Below, piece after piece: positions 26,924 to 36,529 of a stretch of 60,693 nucleotides of DNA (position 1 is the first letter of the stretch; each line of letters starts with the position of its first letter). Both the position numbers and the translations under genes were made by a program. The stretch spans positions 113,563-174,255 of the forward strand of contig NZ_KE384333.1 of the NCBI RefSeq assembly GCF_000425225.1, in the 5' to 3' direction. The stretch is from Pontibacillus marinus BH030004 = DSM 16465 (GTDB taxonomy: Bacteria; Bacillota; Bacilli; Bacillales; BH030062). Below the pieces are notes generated by a model, which was not told the DNA's origin, did no database searches, and saw nothing but the letters and a program-made list of their open reading frames with translations.

Positions 26924-27003
26924 TTATCCACAAGTCTATGCACAGGCTTCATATTCACATCTTATTAACGACAGTAAACAACTTATGCACAAAGTTATCC
27001 ACA
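26924..27003. promoter_or_regulatory. DnaA-box cluster outside oriC
   Basis: Two perfect DnaA boxes TTATCCACA at 26924-26932 and 26995-27003, plus TTATGCACA at 26983-26991 and CTATGCACA at 26936-26944, all in the same orientation within 80 bases. A further TTATCCACA lies at 27157-27165 inside the next gene. The spacing of the last two boxes (12 bases) would allow cooperative binding. Such clusters titrate DnaA or regulate genes in Bacillus; the role here is inference. Confidence 0.7.
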
Positions 27004-27023
27004 TATACACAATCCACAGACCC

Positions 27024-27191
27024 TTATTTTGTAGAAGAACCAGTGTTCGCTACCATATATGCTGCGTTATCCTCACAATATTCACAGTCTGTGGATATGT
27101 CCGCTTCTTCAAATGCAGGGAATGTACCATATTCATCTACGACTACATCCATTGCTTTATCCACATGTTGAGAACATACATAAACTTTCAT
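27024..27191 (-). CDS. CxxH/CxxC protein (TIGR04129 type)
   Basis: A 55-residue cytosolic protein with one CxxH (VCSQHVDKAMDVVVDEYG) and one CxxC (DCEYCEDNAAYMVA), a likely zinc knuckle. This is the pattern of a small Bacillaceae family annotated only as CxxH/CxxC protein. ATG 27191 has GAGGTG 7 bases upstream; an ATG one codon earlier is also possible. It follows htrA by 58 bases and is probably co-transcribed with the wal operon. No function is known. Confidence 0.75.
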   Translation of the reverse strand: MKVYVCSQHVDKAMDVVVDEYGTFPAFEEADISTDCEYCEDNAAYMVANTGSSTK

Positions 27192-27249
27192 CATTTCACC
27201 TCTTTCACGTAGAAAAAGCAGGGACACTTTAAGTCCCCGCTTTCTTTAT

Positions 27250-28488
27250 TTAATAACTTGACGATGACAGTTCCATTGTAAGTGTTTGTTTTTCTCCCTC
27301 ACGATACAACGTAACTTCCATTTGGTCGCCTACTTCTTTTTCTTGATATAAATGCTTTCTTAAATCAACAATATCTTTAACAGGTTTACCATCTAATTGA
27401 GTAATCACGTCGTACTTTTTAAGGCCCGCAGCATCAGCTGGGGAAGCAGGTTCTACTCTTCTTAAGAATACACCTTGTGTTACCTCTTCAGGCAATTTAA
27501 GTGTACGCTCCCATTCAGCTCTCGGAACATCAGCTAATGAATATGCCTCAACACCCATATACGGACGTGTTACCTCACCATCTTCTTCGATATCCTGAAT
27601 GATTGGTTTTGCGATGTCAATTGGGATAGAGAACCCAATCCCTTCTACTGCTGATTTTGCAATTTTCATGGAGTTAATCCCGATTAACTGTCCCTTAATA
27701 TTGATTAAGGCACCTCCACTATTACCTGGGTTAATGGCAGCATCTGTTTGGACTACTTCTGCATTCCAATCGACTCGACCATCTCCATTTAAATCTTGTG
27801 GGATTGCTCTTTCTTTACCACTAATAATTCCTTTTGTAACAGATCCGGCGAATTTAAGACCTAATGGGTTCCCAATCGCTAATGCTGGCTCCCCTACTTT
27901 TAGATCATCTGAGGACCCTAGCTTAATGGCTTTACCTACCTTTTCAGAACTCATCTCTAAAACCGCTAAATCCATATAAGGATCACTTCCAAGTAATTGC
28001 GCTTCGATACGAGTACCATCAATTAGTTCAACTTCGAGCTCATCTGCTCCTTGAATTACATGGTGATTCGTCACCACATAAGCTTTTCCATCCGACTTTT
28101 TGTAAATAACGCCAGACCCCGTACCTTGTTGAGCTGATTGACTTTCAAAAAAATTAGATGAACCGCGACGAATATTGATGACACCCACAACGGTTTCTTG
28201 AACATCAGCGACGACTTTCGTAACTTGTGTGGTGACATCAACATTTACATCTTGTGTTTCAGAAGCAGCATCATTATCATTTTGGTTTTCATCTTCATCA
28301 GCTTGTACTTGGTCATTTGATTCGTCAGGAGTTGTAATATCATACGGTAATATGTTGGATTGAATTAATGCTGGCAATGCCAAAACAATAAGTACAGCTC
28401 CTAGTATGAGACCAACCACCGTCGGCATGATCCAGCTTGGACGTTTATGTTGGTTTTTACTAGAAACATGATCATCATAATAACCCAT
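27250..28488 (-). CDS. htrA: HtrA-type membrane-anchored serine protease with PDZ domain
   Basis: About 412 residues. One N-terminal membrane helix (SWIMPTVVGLILGAVLIVLA), an acidic linker rich in D, E, N and Q, a trypsin-like domain with the catalytic triad visible (H in VTNHHVIQGAD, D in PYMDLAVLEM, S in NPGNSGGALIN), and one PDZ domain at the C-terminus (GVFLRRVEPASPADAAGLKKYD). Degrades misfolded proteins at the outer face of the membrane. The start is uncertain: ATG 28488 (GTGAGGGA just upstream, 12 bases from AGAGAGG) or ATG 28515. Follows walJ as in other Bacillaceae and may be transcribed with it. Confidence 0.92.
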   Translation of the reverse strand: MGYYDDHVSSKNQHKRPSWIMPTVVGLILGAVLIVLALPALIQSNILPYDITTPDESNDQVQADEDENQNDNDAASETQDVNVDVTTQVTKVVADVQETVVGVINIRRGSSNFFESQSAQQGTGSGVIYKKSDGKAYVVTNHHVIQGADELEVELIDGTRIEAQLLGSDPYMDLAVLEMSSEKVGKAIKLGSSDDLKVGEPALAIGNPLGLKFAGSVTKGIISGKERAIPQDLNGDGRVDWNAEVVQTDAAINPGNSGGALINIKGQLIGINSMKIAKSAVEGIGFSIPIDIAKPIIQDIEEDGEVTRPYMGVEAYSLADVPRAEWERTLKLPEEVTQGVFLRRVEPASPADAAGLKKYDVITQLDGKPVKDIVDLRKHLYQEKEVGDQMEVTLYREGEKQTLTMELSSSSY

Positions 28489-28561
28489 TCCCTCACCAAT
28501 CCTCTCTTTGTTCATAGGATTTTCTCATTCTTTACTAAATGATTCCTCCATCAAAAATTGG

Positions 28562-29365
28562 TTAAACATCATTCAGCGTATAGATCGGGGTCGCTGATTT
28601 TGGATCTGTGTCATATAAATCAATGGAGTTTCCTAGAGGTATGCCTCGTTCATTCAAGATATTTGCCACAGACATACGTGCAAGGTCCTTCATATTGTTA
28701 TCTTGACTTAAATGGGCTAAATAAATACGCTTGGTTCGATTTCCAATTATATCTGTTAAAGCGATGGCCGAATCCTCATTTGATACGTGACCTTTATCCC
28801 CAAGAATTCTTCGCTTCACATTCCATGGATAACGTCCCATACGCAACATTTCAACATCATGATTAGACTCAAAAATATAAGCATCCGCATCTTCAATTGT
28901 TTTCTTTATTCGGTCTGAAACATAACCCATATCTGTAGCTAAGGCTACCTTTTTCCCTCCATTACGAAAAACAAAAAACATCGGTTCTGCCGCATCATGG
29001 GAGACGCCAAAGGATTCAACTTCAATATCTCCAAAATCTTTTACAGAAGCCATCGGAAATTCAAACTTTTGATCCGTTGAAATCTTTCCGATCTGATCCT
29101 CCATAGCCATCCATGTCTTCTCATTTGCATAGATTGGCAATTGATAGCGCCTAGCCATGATACCAAGCCCTTTAATATGATCGCTGTGCTCATGAGTCAC
29201 TAAGATTCCATCTAGCTCACTTGGATCAATATTCACTTCATTCATGAGACGCTCCATTTGCTTGCCGCTTAATCCTGCATCAACAAGCAATTTTTGATTG
29301 TCTGTTCCTATATAAAAAGCATTTCCAGTACTTCCTGATGCCAACACACTAAAGTGCAAACTCAT
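28562..29365 (-). CDS. walJ: metallo-beta-lactamase fold protein of the Wal operon
   Basis: A 267-residue MBL hydrolase (YycJ). The metal ligands are in [15 protein letters not shown] and at later aspartate and histidine positions ([17 protein letters not shown]). N-terminal [20 protein letters not shown] is the family start. YycJ/WalJ has been linked to DNA mismatch-repair exonuclease activity and to cell-wall/replication coordination. The ATG at 29365 follows GGAGAG; the frame extends further without a ribosome site. Nineteen bases downstream of walI. Confidence 0.93.
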   Translation of the reverse strand: MSLHFSVLASGSTGNAFYIGTDNQKLLVDAGLSGKQMERLMNEVNIDPSELDGILVTHEHSDHIKGLGIMARRYQLPIYANEKTWMAMEDQIGKISTDQKFEFPMASVKDFGDIEVESFGVSHDAAEPMFFVFRNGGKKVALATDMGYVSDRIKKTIEDADAYIFESNHDVEMLRMGRYPWNVKRRILGDKGHVSNEDSAIALTDIIGNRTKRIYLAHLSQDNNMKDLARMSVANILNERGIPLGNSIDLYDTDPKSATPIYTLNDV

Positions 29366-29384
29366 ATAGCTCTCCACTCCAAAA

Positions 29385-30224
29385 TTATTGTTCAATTTGA
29401 TCTAGAAGGTTTTGAATTGTATCTTCTACAAAGGTGTTTTCATCCATAGAAATCAATTGACCTTCCATGGCATTAACATAATACTGACGTTCCCCGTTCA
29501 CAAGAATCTTCCACGTTGGTGCAAATACCTGTAATCCATTCGAAAGTGGGACTAACGTGTAATATCCTAAATTCATATCGGATACATTATCACCGTTATA
29601 TAACTCATTACGAGAGAACAAGGTAATCGCTGCTTGCTTAGGTTTAATAAGCTCTTGTTTTTCGCCTGTTTTATTGAAATCATCAAGCATTGTTTGAACA
29701 TATCGAGTCATTTCCTGATTTTCATTTAGAAAAACAATTACAACGCCACTCTCATTAAAGAAAATCGGGTTATCTTTATAGGATTGGAAGAAAAGAAGTT
29801 TATTGGCTTCTTTATTGTATCCCCAATACTCATAGTTTTCCCCATGTAAAATCTGATCCTTTACTTTGGTTGTTATATCCTCATCAGATGCTTCAACATC
29901 TATAGGAACAGATTCTTCAAGCTCAGATAATAATATCGTTCCATCATTAAAAAGCTGGTACGATTGATTTTCTGATTCATCTAGCTTCTTTTGATCCTCA
30001 TCATTAAAGACATAACGGCGCGCAGAAATATAGGTTTCCTTTATACTTTCTTTAGGTAAATCACCAAGTGTGATTTTTTCTGCTTCCAACTGTTCTTCAA
30101 TAGTTGAATCAGGTAACAATCCGATTTGTGCTTGCTCTCTTTTTTCAAAGAATTGTTGAACGAGAAAGACATCTAGAATCAGAAAGCAAACAATAAATAG
30201 TGTTTTAATTTGTCCCCATTGCAC
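29385..30224 (-). CDS. walI: WalK regulatory membrane protein WalI
   Basis: A 279-residue protein with a short cytosolic start, one membrane helix ([19 protein letters not shown]) and an extracellular domain (YycI). WalH and WalI bind WalK through their helices and hold the kinase down in Bacillus subtilis. GTG start overlapping the walH stop by one base (TAGTG), with AAGGGGG upstream. The YycI extracellular ending ([26 protein letters not shown]) is visible. Confidence 0.92.
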   Translation of the reverse strand: MQWGQIKTLFIVCFLILDVFLVQQFFEKREQAQIGLLPDSTIEEQLEAEKITLGDLPKESIKETYISARRYVFNDEDQKKLDESENQSYQLFNDGTILLSELEESVPIDVEASDEDITTKVKDQILHGENYEYWGYNKEANKLLFFQSYKDNPIFFNESGVVIVFLNENQEMTRYVQTMLDDFNKTGEKQELIKPKQAAITLFSRNELYNGDNVSDMNLGYYTLVPLSNGLQVFAPTWKILVNGERQYYVNAMEGQLISMDENTFVEDTIQNLLDQIEQ

Positions 30225-31537
30225 TATCTACCGCCCCCTTGATTCATAAGTCCTTCATCAAATTCGATTTTTTGCCAATCATTCAACTTAATAAACCAGC
30301 TAGGCTGCAATGTGAACACTTCTGCTGATGAACCAGTTCTTTTCATTTCGTAACCCACCGAGATATCTTTAATTAAATATGGAGGATACTTCTTCCAAGC
30401 TTCTTCAAGATAGGCAAGAACATCATTACCTGAACGCAATGTAATTTCCTGACTACCAAATGGAGGTTGAAGCTGAATAAGCGCACGTTGGTATTCAAAT
30501 ATCTCCTGGTTCTTCCATGTCTGTTCAATTAAGCTACGGTTTTCATCATCAAATACTGGATATCCTTCTTTGATTAAACGGTAACGAATGTAATTCTGAT
30601 TCTGACTAAGATGATAAATATTATAATGGTCTGTCCAACCATTATGGTCATTGACAAATTCAAGGCTTTGTCGAATCAAACTCGAACGGTCCATAAGTGT
30701 GTATTCAGTTTCTGCTGGGTTTATAAATTCCATCATGGTCTCATTTTCATAAATACGTAATCTTGTTGTTCCATCTGAATAATATTCCTCTCCTATATTA
30801 GAAGAGTTCGGACGGACTAAATTTGGATTACTAAAGAGAACGTTAATGAAGGTGTTTGGATTGATGGATCTAGTTGGATACGTGTTCATCGGAAGGGTTA
30901 CTTGTCCCTCCGGTAAATAAATTGGTGATTTACGATTTTTCTCATAGGCTACGTAATTTACTTGCCCATACGGATTTACAAGATAGTCTTCTACATTACT
31001 ATACACATCAAAGTTTTGAATTTCAGCCTTAATATTTTCTTCATTTTCACTTGATACAAAGTGAACAAGACTTGAGGATTGCCGATGCGACATCTGTATT
31101 AACACACGGTCAACACTGAGCTCAGGTAAGTCCTCCTTCTCTTTTTCCTTTACAGTAAATGTATTAGCGAGTGTTTGGATTGGTACGGGTGTTGGTAATA
31201 CAATCTCGATTGTAGAATCTCTTTCATATGTTCCTTTAGCACGATACTGAAAGTCAGTTAGTGGCCAAGTTCTAATCTCTTTATACAGTTCATTTTCCTC
31301 AGATAATTTGTCTAAAGAAAAGATACGATTATTTTGATGAAAAATAATATGCTTGGGTTCTATAATACTCTTAACCGATTCCTTACTACCACTTCTTATT
31401 TTCGTTGCATCGTTAATTATATTTTCTTTATCAAGGACATCGTATTGAGGTTGATAATTCCAAATCGCGAGTGTCAGTAATAGACTTGTACCTACTAAAG
31501 TGGTTAATAATACTGATTTGACATTTTCCCATGTCAT
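30224..31537 (-). CDS. walH: WalK regulatory membrane protein WalH
   Basis: A 437-residue protein (YycH) with one N-terminal helix (SVLLTTLVGTSLLLTLAIWNY) and a large extracellular part of mixed strands. It overlaps walK by 4 bases (ATGA), so both are translated together. Length and position match YycH; the sequence itself is fast-evolving, so the call rests partly on the operon context. Confidence 0.92.
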   Translation of the reverse strand: MTWENVKSVLLTTLVGTSLLLTLAIWNYQPQYDVLDKENIINDATKIRSGSKESVKSIIEPKHIIFHQNNRIFSLDKLSEENELYKEIRTWPLTDFQYRAKGTYERDSTIEIVLPTPVPIQTLANTFTVKEKEKEDLPELSVDRVLIQMSHRQSSSLVHFVSSENEENIKAEIQNFDVYSNVEDYLVNPYGQVNYVAYEKNRKSPIYLPEGQVTLPMNTYPTRSINPNTFINVLFSNPNLVRPNSSNIGEEYYSDGTTRLRIYENETMMEFINPAETEYTLMDRSSLIRQSLEFVNDHNGWTDHYNIYHLSQNQNYIRYRLIKEGYPVFDDENRSLIEQTWKNQEIFEYQRALIQLQPPFGSQEITLRSGNDVLAYLEEAWKKYPPYLIKDISVGYEMKRTGSSAEVFTLQPSWFIKLNDWQKIEFDEGLMNQGGGR

Positions 31538-33381
31538 TCTTCATCACCCCGCGATTGACTCATGAGCGGAAGTGTAAAGAGAACAGTTGTCCCTTCTCCT
31601 TCCTTACTTTCAGCCCAGATGTTACCTCCATGTGCTTCGATCATTTCCCTGGAAATAGCTAATCCTAAGCCGGTTCCTCCAAGATTTCTCGAACGTGCCT
31701 TATCTACACGATAGAAACGCTCAAAGATCTTATTAAGTTTTTCATCTGGAATGCCGACTCCTTCATCCGATATTTTCACAACAAGCTTCTGCTGTTGTTT
31801 CATTACATCAACGGTAAATGTAATCGTTCCTCCCTCTGGGGAATACTTAATGGCATTCGATATAATATTATCGAGCACCTGAGTCATCTTATCTTTATCA
31901 ATCCACACCCACACTTCTTCCTCAGGTAAATGTCGAACAAACTCTATTTTCTCTGTCTTATTAAACTCAAATCGTTCAATTGTATGTTGAAATAAGTTAG
32001 TGAAATCTACTTGTTCTTTATACATCTTATAATCTTTATTATCCATCTTAGACAGTTGAAGCAAGTCATTCACAAGACGAATCATTCGTTCTGTTTCAGT
32101 TTGTGTAACACCTAGAAAACGTGGAGCAATTTCTTTGTCTTCCCACGCCCCATCTGTTAGAGCTTCTAAATAGCTTCTCATTGTTGTAAGAGGTGTCCTT
32201 AATTCATGTGAAACATTAGCCACAAATTCTCGACGTTCTCTCTCAATCTTTTCTTGTTCAGTGACATCGCTAAGTACCGTAATAAAACCATTCATCTCTT
32301 CACTCTCGAATTGAACCATAGAAAAACTAGCTTTTAGAAGTAATTGCTGGTCTTCTTCACTGAAGTCAATAATAATGGAGCCTGTATCTTGTATTTCATT
32401 AATGTCATCAAGACGGTCATGTATATTAAGTACATCTAATAATGGTTCGCCTTCCACATCATCAATCCGCTTACCAATAAGTCTCGCAGCTGGCTCATTC
32501 ATTAAAATAATGGATCCAGTTTGGTCTGTAGCGATAACTCCTTCAGTCATGTTGGAAAGTACGGAGCTCAATTTCCTTCTTTCACTCTCTGTTGTTGCTT
32601 GAGCAACTTTTAACTTATCATTTAATTCATTAAAAGACAGAGCTAATTGACCAATCTCATCTCGTCCATACACGTTTACTTTTTGAGAAAAGTCTCCGTC
32701 TCCCATTAACTTAGCTTGTTTTCTCATTTCAGTAATAGGTTTTGTAATCGTACGCGCAATGACTATACCGAGTAAAACGGATATCGACACACCTAAAAAC
32801 GTTCCATTGGCAAAAATACGATTAATTTCTTGAAGCTGGCCATAAACCCCTTCAAGGCTTGCTTCTAAATAAATAACCCCTGCCACGTTCTCTTGATCTC
32901 CATTCCCATTTGATTGATAAATAGGAACCGTCATTACTAACGTTCGATCACCCGTATTTTTATTTAGTAAAACTTCCTCATCGCTTTGCCCCAATACTAA
33001 TGTACGGTTTACTCGGTAATCTATTGTACGCTTTCCTACGTCGCTTTGATTTAATTGGTTGGTTGTCCCAATTACACGACTTTTATTATTGATTACCCGA
33101 AGTTCTGAAATGGACTCCGCGTCAAAATCAGAAAGAATCGATTGGACTTCCTTTTGTAAAGAAGGATCTTCCTCAGACCGTTCCTTCGCAAAAGCCTGTT
33201 CGAGCTGATAATTTAACAGCTCAACATTATCGACAATCGATTCTTTAAAATTTTGTAGTAGTTGAGTTTCTAATTGCTGTGCAAAGTATGCTCCTATTAC
33301 CTGAATAGGAAACAATAGGAGCAATATGATGACAATAATAAACTTTAAGCGAATGGATTGAAAAAATCCGACTTTCTTCAT
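31534..33381 (-). CDS. walK: sensor histidine kinase WalK
   Basis: A 615-residue kinase. Helix one (LKFIIVIILLLLFPIQVIGA), an extracellular Cache-like sensor (about 40-180), helix two (about 183-203), HAMP (TKPITEMRKQAKLMGDGDFS), PAS (about 265-370), the dimerisation histidine in FVANVSHELRTPLTTMRSYL, and the ATPase boxes DNIISNAIKYSPEG, DEGVGIPDE and NLGGTGLGLAIS. Autophosphorylates and passes phosphate to WalR to control peptidoglycan hydrolases in growing cells. All domains are intact. The stop of walR is 5 bases upstream. Confidence 0.97.
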   Translation of the reverse strand: MKKVGFFQSIRLKFIIVIILLLLFPIQVIGAYFAQQLETQLLQNFKESIVDNVELLNYQLEQAFAKERSEEDPSLQKEVQSILSDFDAESISELRVINNKSRVIGTTNQLNQSDVGKRTIDYRVNRTLVLGQSDEEVLLNKNTGDRTLVMTVPIYQSNGNGDQENVAGVIYLEASLEGVYGQLQEINRIFANGTFLGVSISVLLGIVIARTITKPITEMRKQAKLMGDGDFSQKVNVYGRDEIGQLALSFNELNDKLKVAQATTESERRKLSSVLSNMTEGVIATDQTGSIILMNEPAARLIGKRIDDVEGEPLLDVLNIHDRLDDINEIQDTGSIIIDFSEEDQQLLLKASFSMVQFESEEMNGFITVLSDVTEQEKIERERREFVANVSHELRTPLTTMRSYLEALTDGAWEDKEIAPRFLGVTQTETERMIRLVNDLLQLSKMDNKDYKMYKEQVDFTNLFQHTIERFEFNKTEKIEFVRHLPEEEVWVWIDKDKMTQVLDNIISNAIKYSPEGGTITFTVDVMKQQQKLVVKISDEGVGIPDEKLNKIFERFYRVDKARSRNLGGTGLGLAISREMIEAHGGNIWAESKEGEGTTVLFTLPLMSQSRGDEE

Positions 33382-33386
33382 ACAAA

Positions 33387-34091
33387 CTACTCCTGCTCAG
33401 GATTTCTTAAATAGTAGCCGACTCCTCTTCTTGTTACGATCCACATCGGTGTACTTGGGTTCTCTTCAATCTTCTCTCGAAGTCGACGTACAGTTACGTC
33501 TACTGTACGTACATCTCCGTAATAATCATATCCCCATACCGTTTCAAGAAGATGTTCACGGGTCATAACTTGTCCAATATTTCTAGCTAAATAATGAAGC
33601 AATTCAAATTCACGATGAGTAAGCTCAATCTGCTCTCCATCGCGTGTTACGGTATATGCATCTGGATGAATAACCAGTTTTCCTATTTTTATATCATTAT
33701 TGGTCTTCGTTGCATCCTCAGGCTGCTGCTGATGGCGTCGTAAATTCGCTTTAACACGTGCAATTAACTCACGATTGTTAAATGGCTTCGTTACGTAATC
33801 ATCAGCTCCTAATTCAAGCCCCAATACTTTATCAATTTCAGAATCCTTTGCTGTTAACATGATAATCGGCATATTATGGTTTTTACGAATTTCTCGACAA
33901 ACCTCCATACCGTCTTTACTAGGCAACATAATATCTAATAAGACTAAGTTCGGTTTTTCCTGGTTAGCAAGCTCAATGGCCTCGTCTCCGTCATAGGCAC
34001 ACACAACCTGATACCCTTCTTTTTCAAGATTAAATTTCAAAATATCTGCAATGGGTTTTTCATCATCTACTACTAGAACTTTAAAACTCAT
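33387..34091 (-). CDS. walR: response regulator WalR
   Basis: A 234-residue OmpR-type regulator. The receiver has the acidic pocket (VVDDE) and phospho-accepting aspartate in [18 protein letters not shown], and the conserved lysine in [10 protein letters not shown]. The C-terminal winged helix contains [16 protein letters not shown] and [14 protein letters not shown]. It is essential in Bacillus and binds repeats TGTWAH-N5-TGTWAH. One such box lies upstream of the M23 gene encoded next to it. First gene of the wal operon. Confidence 0.97.
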   Translation of the reverse strand: MSFKVLVVDDEKPIADILKFNLEKEGYQVVCAYDGDEAIELANQEKPNLVLLDIMLPSKDGMEVCREIRKNHNMPIIMLTAKDSEIDKVLGLELGADDYVTKPFNNRELIARVKANLRRHQQQPEDATKTNNDIKIGKLVIHPDAYTVTRDGEQIELTHREFELLHYLARNIGQVMTREHLLETVWGYDYYGDVRTVDVTVRRLREKIEENPSTPMWIVTRRGVGYYLRNPEQE

Positions 34092-34148
34092 TTTTTTATC
34101 CCTTCCTTCTTTAAGGACATATATATCTTTAATTCTTTATTTTAACGT

Positions 34149-34176
34149 ATTATATCCGAAATGTCTTTCAGATCAA
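34149..34176 (-). promoter_or_regulatory. candidate sigma-A promoter of the wal operon
   Basis: On the minus strand TTGATC (34171-34176) and a perfect TATAAT (34149-34154) with a 16-base spacer, about 57 bases before walR. Confidence 0.55.
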
Positions 34177-34223
34177 AATGATGTTGGTTCTACTTTCTTA
34201 ACTTGTCCCATATACTAAATAAG

Positions 34224-34254
34224 AAAACCCCTAGTTTTGTTTCACTAGAGGTTT
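34224..34254 (-). terminator. terminator of the M23 endopeptidase gene
   Basis: On the minus strand AAACCTCTAGT and ACTAGGGGTTT pair with one mismatch and run into TTCTTA. Confidence 0.7.
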
Positions 34255-34264
34255 GTAAATATTT

Positions 34265-35734
34265 TTATCGACTTATATATTTTAATGGGTTTTGAACGCT
34301 GCCATTTTTATAAAGTTCAAAATGCAGGTGAACACCAGTTGAATGTCCGGTTGTTCCCATCGTACCAATCGCTTGACCTTTTCTTACTGTCTGACCAGCT
34401 TTTACTTTAACGGAGGACATGTGTGCATATACGGTTTTGTAGCCATTATTATGATCAATAACTACCTTATTCCCGTATCCACCGGCCCATCCAGCAGATT
34501 CAACAACACCGTTATCAGCAGCTTTAAGTGTACGATTACTTACGCCTGCAATATCAATACCTTTATGGTAGGACCCCCATCTCATACCTAGCTTACTGGT
34601 AATGACACCACCAACTGCTGGCCAACTAAAGTTTCCAGTACCACGAGATGGAATAACCTTTGTGCCTTTAATGACAATTTTCTTAACAGGTTCTTTTAGC
34701 ACTTTTTCCTTGAGCAATTCTTTCTCAACAACTTCACCATTCTTTTTGATGACTTTAAAATGCATTTCTTTAGAACCTTCTTGCCCTTGTTGCTCTACTC
34801 TCTTTTGTCCTTTATACATATCATCTGATTCTTTTACTTCCGTCTCATAATCAATCGTTTCTTTCTTACGGATCTCTTCTGTGACCTGAACATCTAGTAA
34901 AGAGTCAGGAGCTGTCACTTTAACTTTTTGACCAACATGTAAAATGGAGTTTTGATTTATTTTAGGGTTTAAGTCCAACACTTCTTGGGTAGATAAATTA
35001 TAGTTACTCGCTACTTTACCTAATACTTCCCCAGATTTAATTGTGTGAACTTTTTCTTTTAATGTCCCTTTTTCTAAAAGCTTTACTAACTGTTTCACAG
35101 AAAAAATCTCTTCAGGTACTACTTTTTCTTCTGAAAATGAAACTTTTTGAGATAGTGAAACGTCTAATACTGTAGAATCGCCAATTTCCAGATCAATAGC
35201 ATTTGCATCAAAGTTGGATTTAGATACTTTATCTAAAACAGCTTTTGATACATACTTTCGCTTAATTTGCTCAATGGCTTGATCAGCATCTTTACGATCT
35301 TCTACATAACCAAGTAGTTCACCATCAATTTCGATCTTTGTAGCTTCTACTTTTATTGATAAGTCTTCTTTTAGACTATTTAATACCTTTTTATTGTTAT
35401 AAGATGGTCTGAACATCTTCTCAGGTATGTAGGTTACGTTTTCACCAACTGTTAAATCTAGATCTTTGAATTGTTGTTCAGCTTGACCTACACGTTCACC
35501 AATATAAGTTTTTACAACTTCACGGTCATCTACCGTGCCGATATGCTCACCATCCACATAAACATGATACACCGTCGGAATTGAACTCTCGAAACTCTCG
35601 GCATATACGGATCCTGCTGTTATGCCTAAACCTAAACAAGTTGTGAGAATAACTTTTTTCCAGATCGGTGCTGAATCTTGTTTTGTGGCATTGATTTGAT
35701 TGCCTTTTTTTGCATTACTCTTCTTCGGCCACAC
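34265..35734 (-). CDS. M23 peptidoglycan endopeptidase with LysM and G5 domains
   Basis: A 489-residue secreted or membrane-anchored wall hydrolase. A positively charged N-terminus and helix (KKVILTTCLGLGITAGSVYA), a LysM motif (HTIKSGEVLGKVASNYNLST, about residue 230), a G5 domain with VTEEIRKKETIDYETEVKES, and a C-terminal M23 domain with zinc ligands in GSYHKGIDIAG and GVHLHFELYKNG. Cleaves peptide cross-links in peptidoglycan. Translation starts at GTG 35734, 8 bases after GGAGGAGG. Lies immediately upstream of walR on the same strand with its own terminator. A perfect WalR box 258 bases upstream indicates direct WalR control. Confidence 0.9.
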   Translation of the reverse strand: MWPKKSNAKKGNQINATKQDSAPIWKKVILTTCLGLGITAGSVYAESFESSIPTVYHVYVDGEHIGTVDDREVVKTYIGERVGQAEQQFKDLDLTVGENVTYIPEKMFRPSYNNKKVLNSLKEDLSIKVEATKIEIDGELLGYVEDRKDADQAIEQIKRKYVSKAVLDKVSKSNFDANAIDLEIGDSTVLDVSLSQKVSFSEEKVVPEEIFSVKQLVKLLEKGTLKEKVHTIKSGEVLGKVASNYNLSTQEVLDLNPKINQNSILHVGQKVKVTAPDSLLDVQVTEEIRKKETIDYETEVKESDDMYKGQKRVEQQGQEGSKEMHFKVIKKNGEVVEKELLKEKVLKEPVKKIVIKGTKVIPSRGTGNFSWPAVGGVITSKLGMRWGSYHKGIDIAGVSNRTLKAADNGVVESAGWAGGYGNKVVIDHNNGYKTVYAHMSSVKVKAGQTVRKGQAIGTMGTTGHSTGVHLHFELYKNGSVQNPLKYISR

Positions 35735-35991
35735 GGTATAAACCTCCTCCCCACAAATTCCCAGTCGCTTTTTATCTATAAATCGTCTTTATCTATAAAT
35801 TTATTCTCTGTTTTTGTTTACACTTAAATAATTTATCATACTTTCTAATTCGTATGAAATAGATTAGGAGATGATGTAATAAACTTGTATTATAATTTCC
35901 ACTATACTACCAAATGACTAATTTCAATTGACTCCATTAGTGTATAATCACACTATTTTGGAAGCGTTTTTTTCGTAATTCTTGCTTTAAT

Positions 35992-36008
35992 GTTACAGTA
36001 ATATTACA
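35992..36008 (-). promoter_or_regulatory. WalR-binding box
   Basis: On the minus strand TGTAAT-ATTAC-TGTAAC, a perfect match to the WalR consensus TGTWAH-N5-TGTWAH. It points toward the M23 gene 258 bases downstream. The stretch in between is AT-rich and has possible -10 hexamers (TATACA), so the box is placed as an activator site. Confidence 0.7.
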
Positions 36009-36099
36009 AACATAAACTTTCGAATTATGTCATAAGACCCACATTATTCCTATATTGGATTCGACATTATTTCCTATACCATTGTCTAAAAATAGAAAT

Positions 36100-36137
36100 A
36101 AAAAGAGAGGATAAACCATAGTAGTTTATCCTCTCTT
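36100..36137 (-). terminator. terminator of the tRNA operon
   Basis: AAGAGAGGATAAAC (36103-36116) and GTTTATCCTCTCTT (36124-36137) form a perfect 14-bp stem with a 7-base loop; the minus strand then reads TTTTTATTT. Confidence 0.9.
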
Positions 36138-36143
36138 AATGGA

Positions 36144-36216
<73 letters not shown>

Positions 36217-36368
36217 ATAAGTGATATGGTGCCGCTTCTTTTGTGCGGTATTTAAGATGTTCATTCAGGGACGTTCATTCTTGCTGTGCTCGTCACGACC
36301 CAAGCTTATTCTGCTAGATGATGGGCTGTTCCTCGCAGATCCTACCATGAAGAAGTACATTGAAGTTT

Positions 36369-36402
36369 ACGGATCCTCTACCGACTGAATTACCGATCCA
36401 TA
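36369..36402 (-). pseudogene. tRNA-Phe remnant lacking the anticodon region
   Basis: Bases 36376-36402 repeat the 5' third of tRNA-Phe (acceptor and D-arm) with 2-3 changes, preceded by ACGGAT as in the anticodon-stem region, but the anticodon loop is missing. The following spacer (TATGGTGCCGCTTCTTTTGT) is also shared with the one beside the intact gene (36225-36244). It looks like a duplicated tRNA gene that has decayed by deletion. Confidence 0.7.
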
Positions 36403-36433
36403 AAATATGGTGCCGCTTCTTTTGTTAAGTAAA

Positions 36434-36510
36434 TGGCGGTCCGGACGGGACTCGAACCCGCGACCTCCTGCGTGACAGGCAGGCATTCTAACCAACTGAA
36501 CTACCGGACC
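36434..36510 (-). tRNA. tRNA-Asp (anticodon GTC)
   Basis: 77 bases on the minus strand including an encoded CCA. Acceptor GGTCCGG/CCGGACC, anticodon loop around CTGTCAC, T-loop GTTCGAGTC. Located between tRNA-Glu and the tRNA-Phe remnant. Confidence 0.95.
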
Positions 36511-36529
36511 TCATACTGCTATGTATTAG

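Larger units (their letters stand above)
26539..27023. other. gene-free region with hairpin and DnaA boxes
   Basis: 485 bases without a supported gene. The left half is AT-rich and should hold the promoter of the flavoenzyme gene. A terminator-like hairpin is at 26790-26818 and a cluster of DnaA boxes at 26924-27003. Confidence 0.6.

Noticed and set aside
26924-27003. DnaA cluster as the chromosome origin
   Set aside because: dnaA, dnaN and rpmH are not nearby and the region lacks an obvious AT-rich unwinding element with DnaA-trio; the conserved order places oriC to the right of the window.
35955-35975. cre-like site TGGAAGCGTTTTTT
   Set aside because: The second half lacks the CA needed for a CcpA operator.
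36217-36368. Additional tRNA or small RNA between tRNA-Phe and its remnant
   Set aside because: No acceptor pairing or T-loop could be formed by eye.
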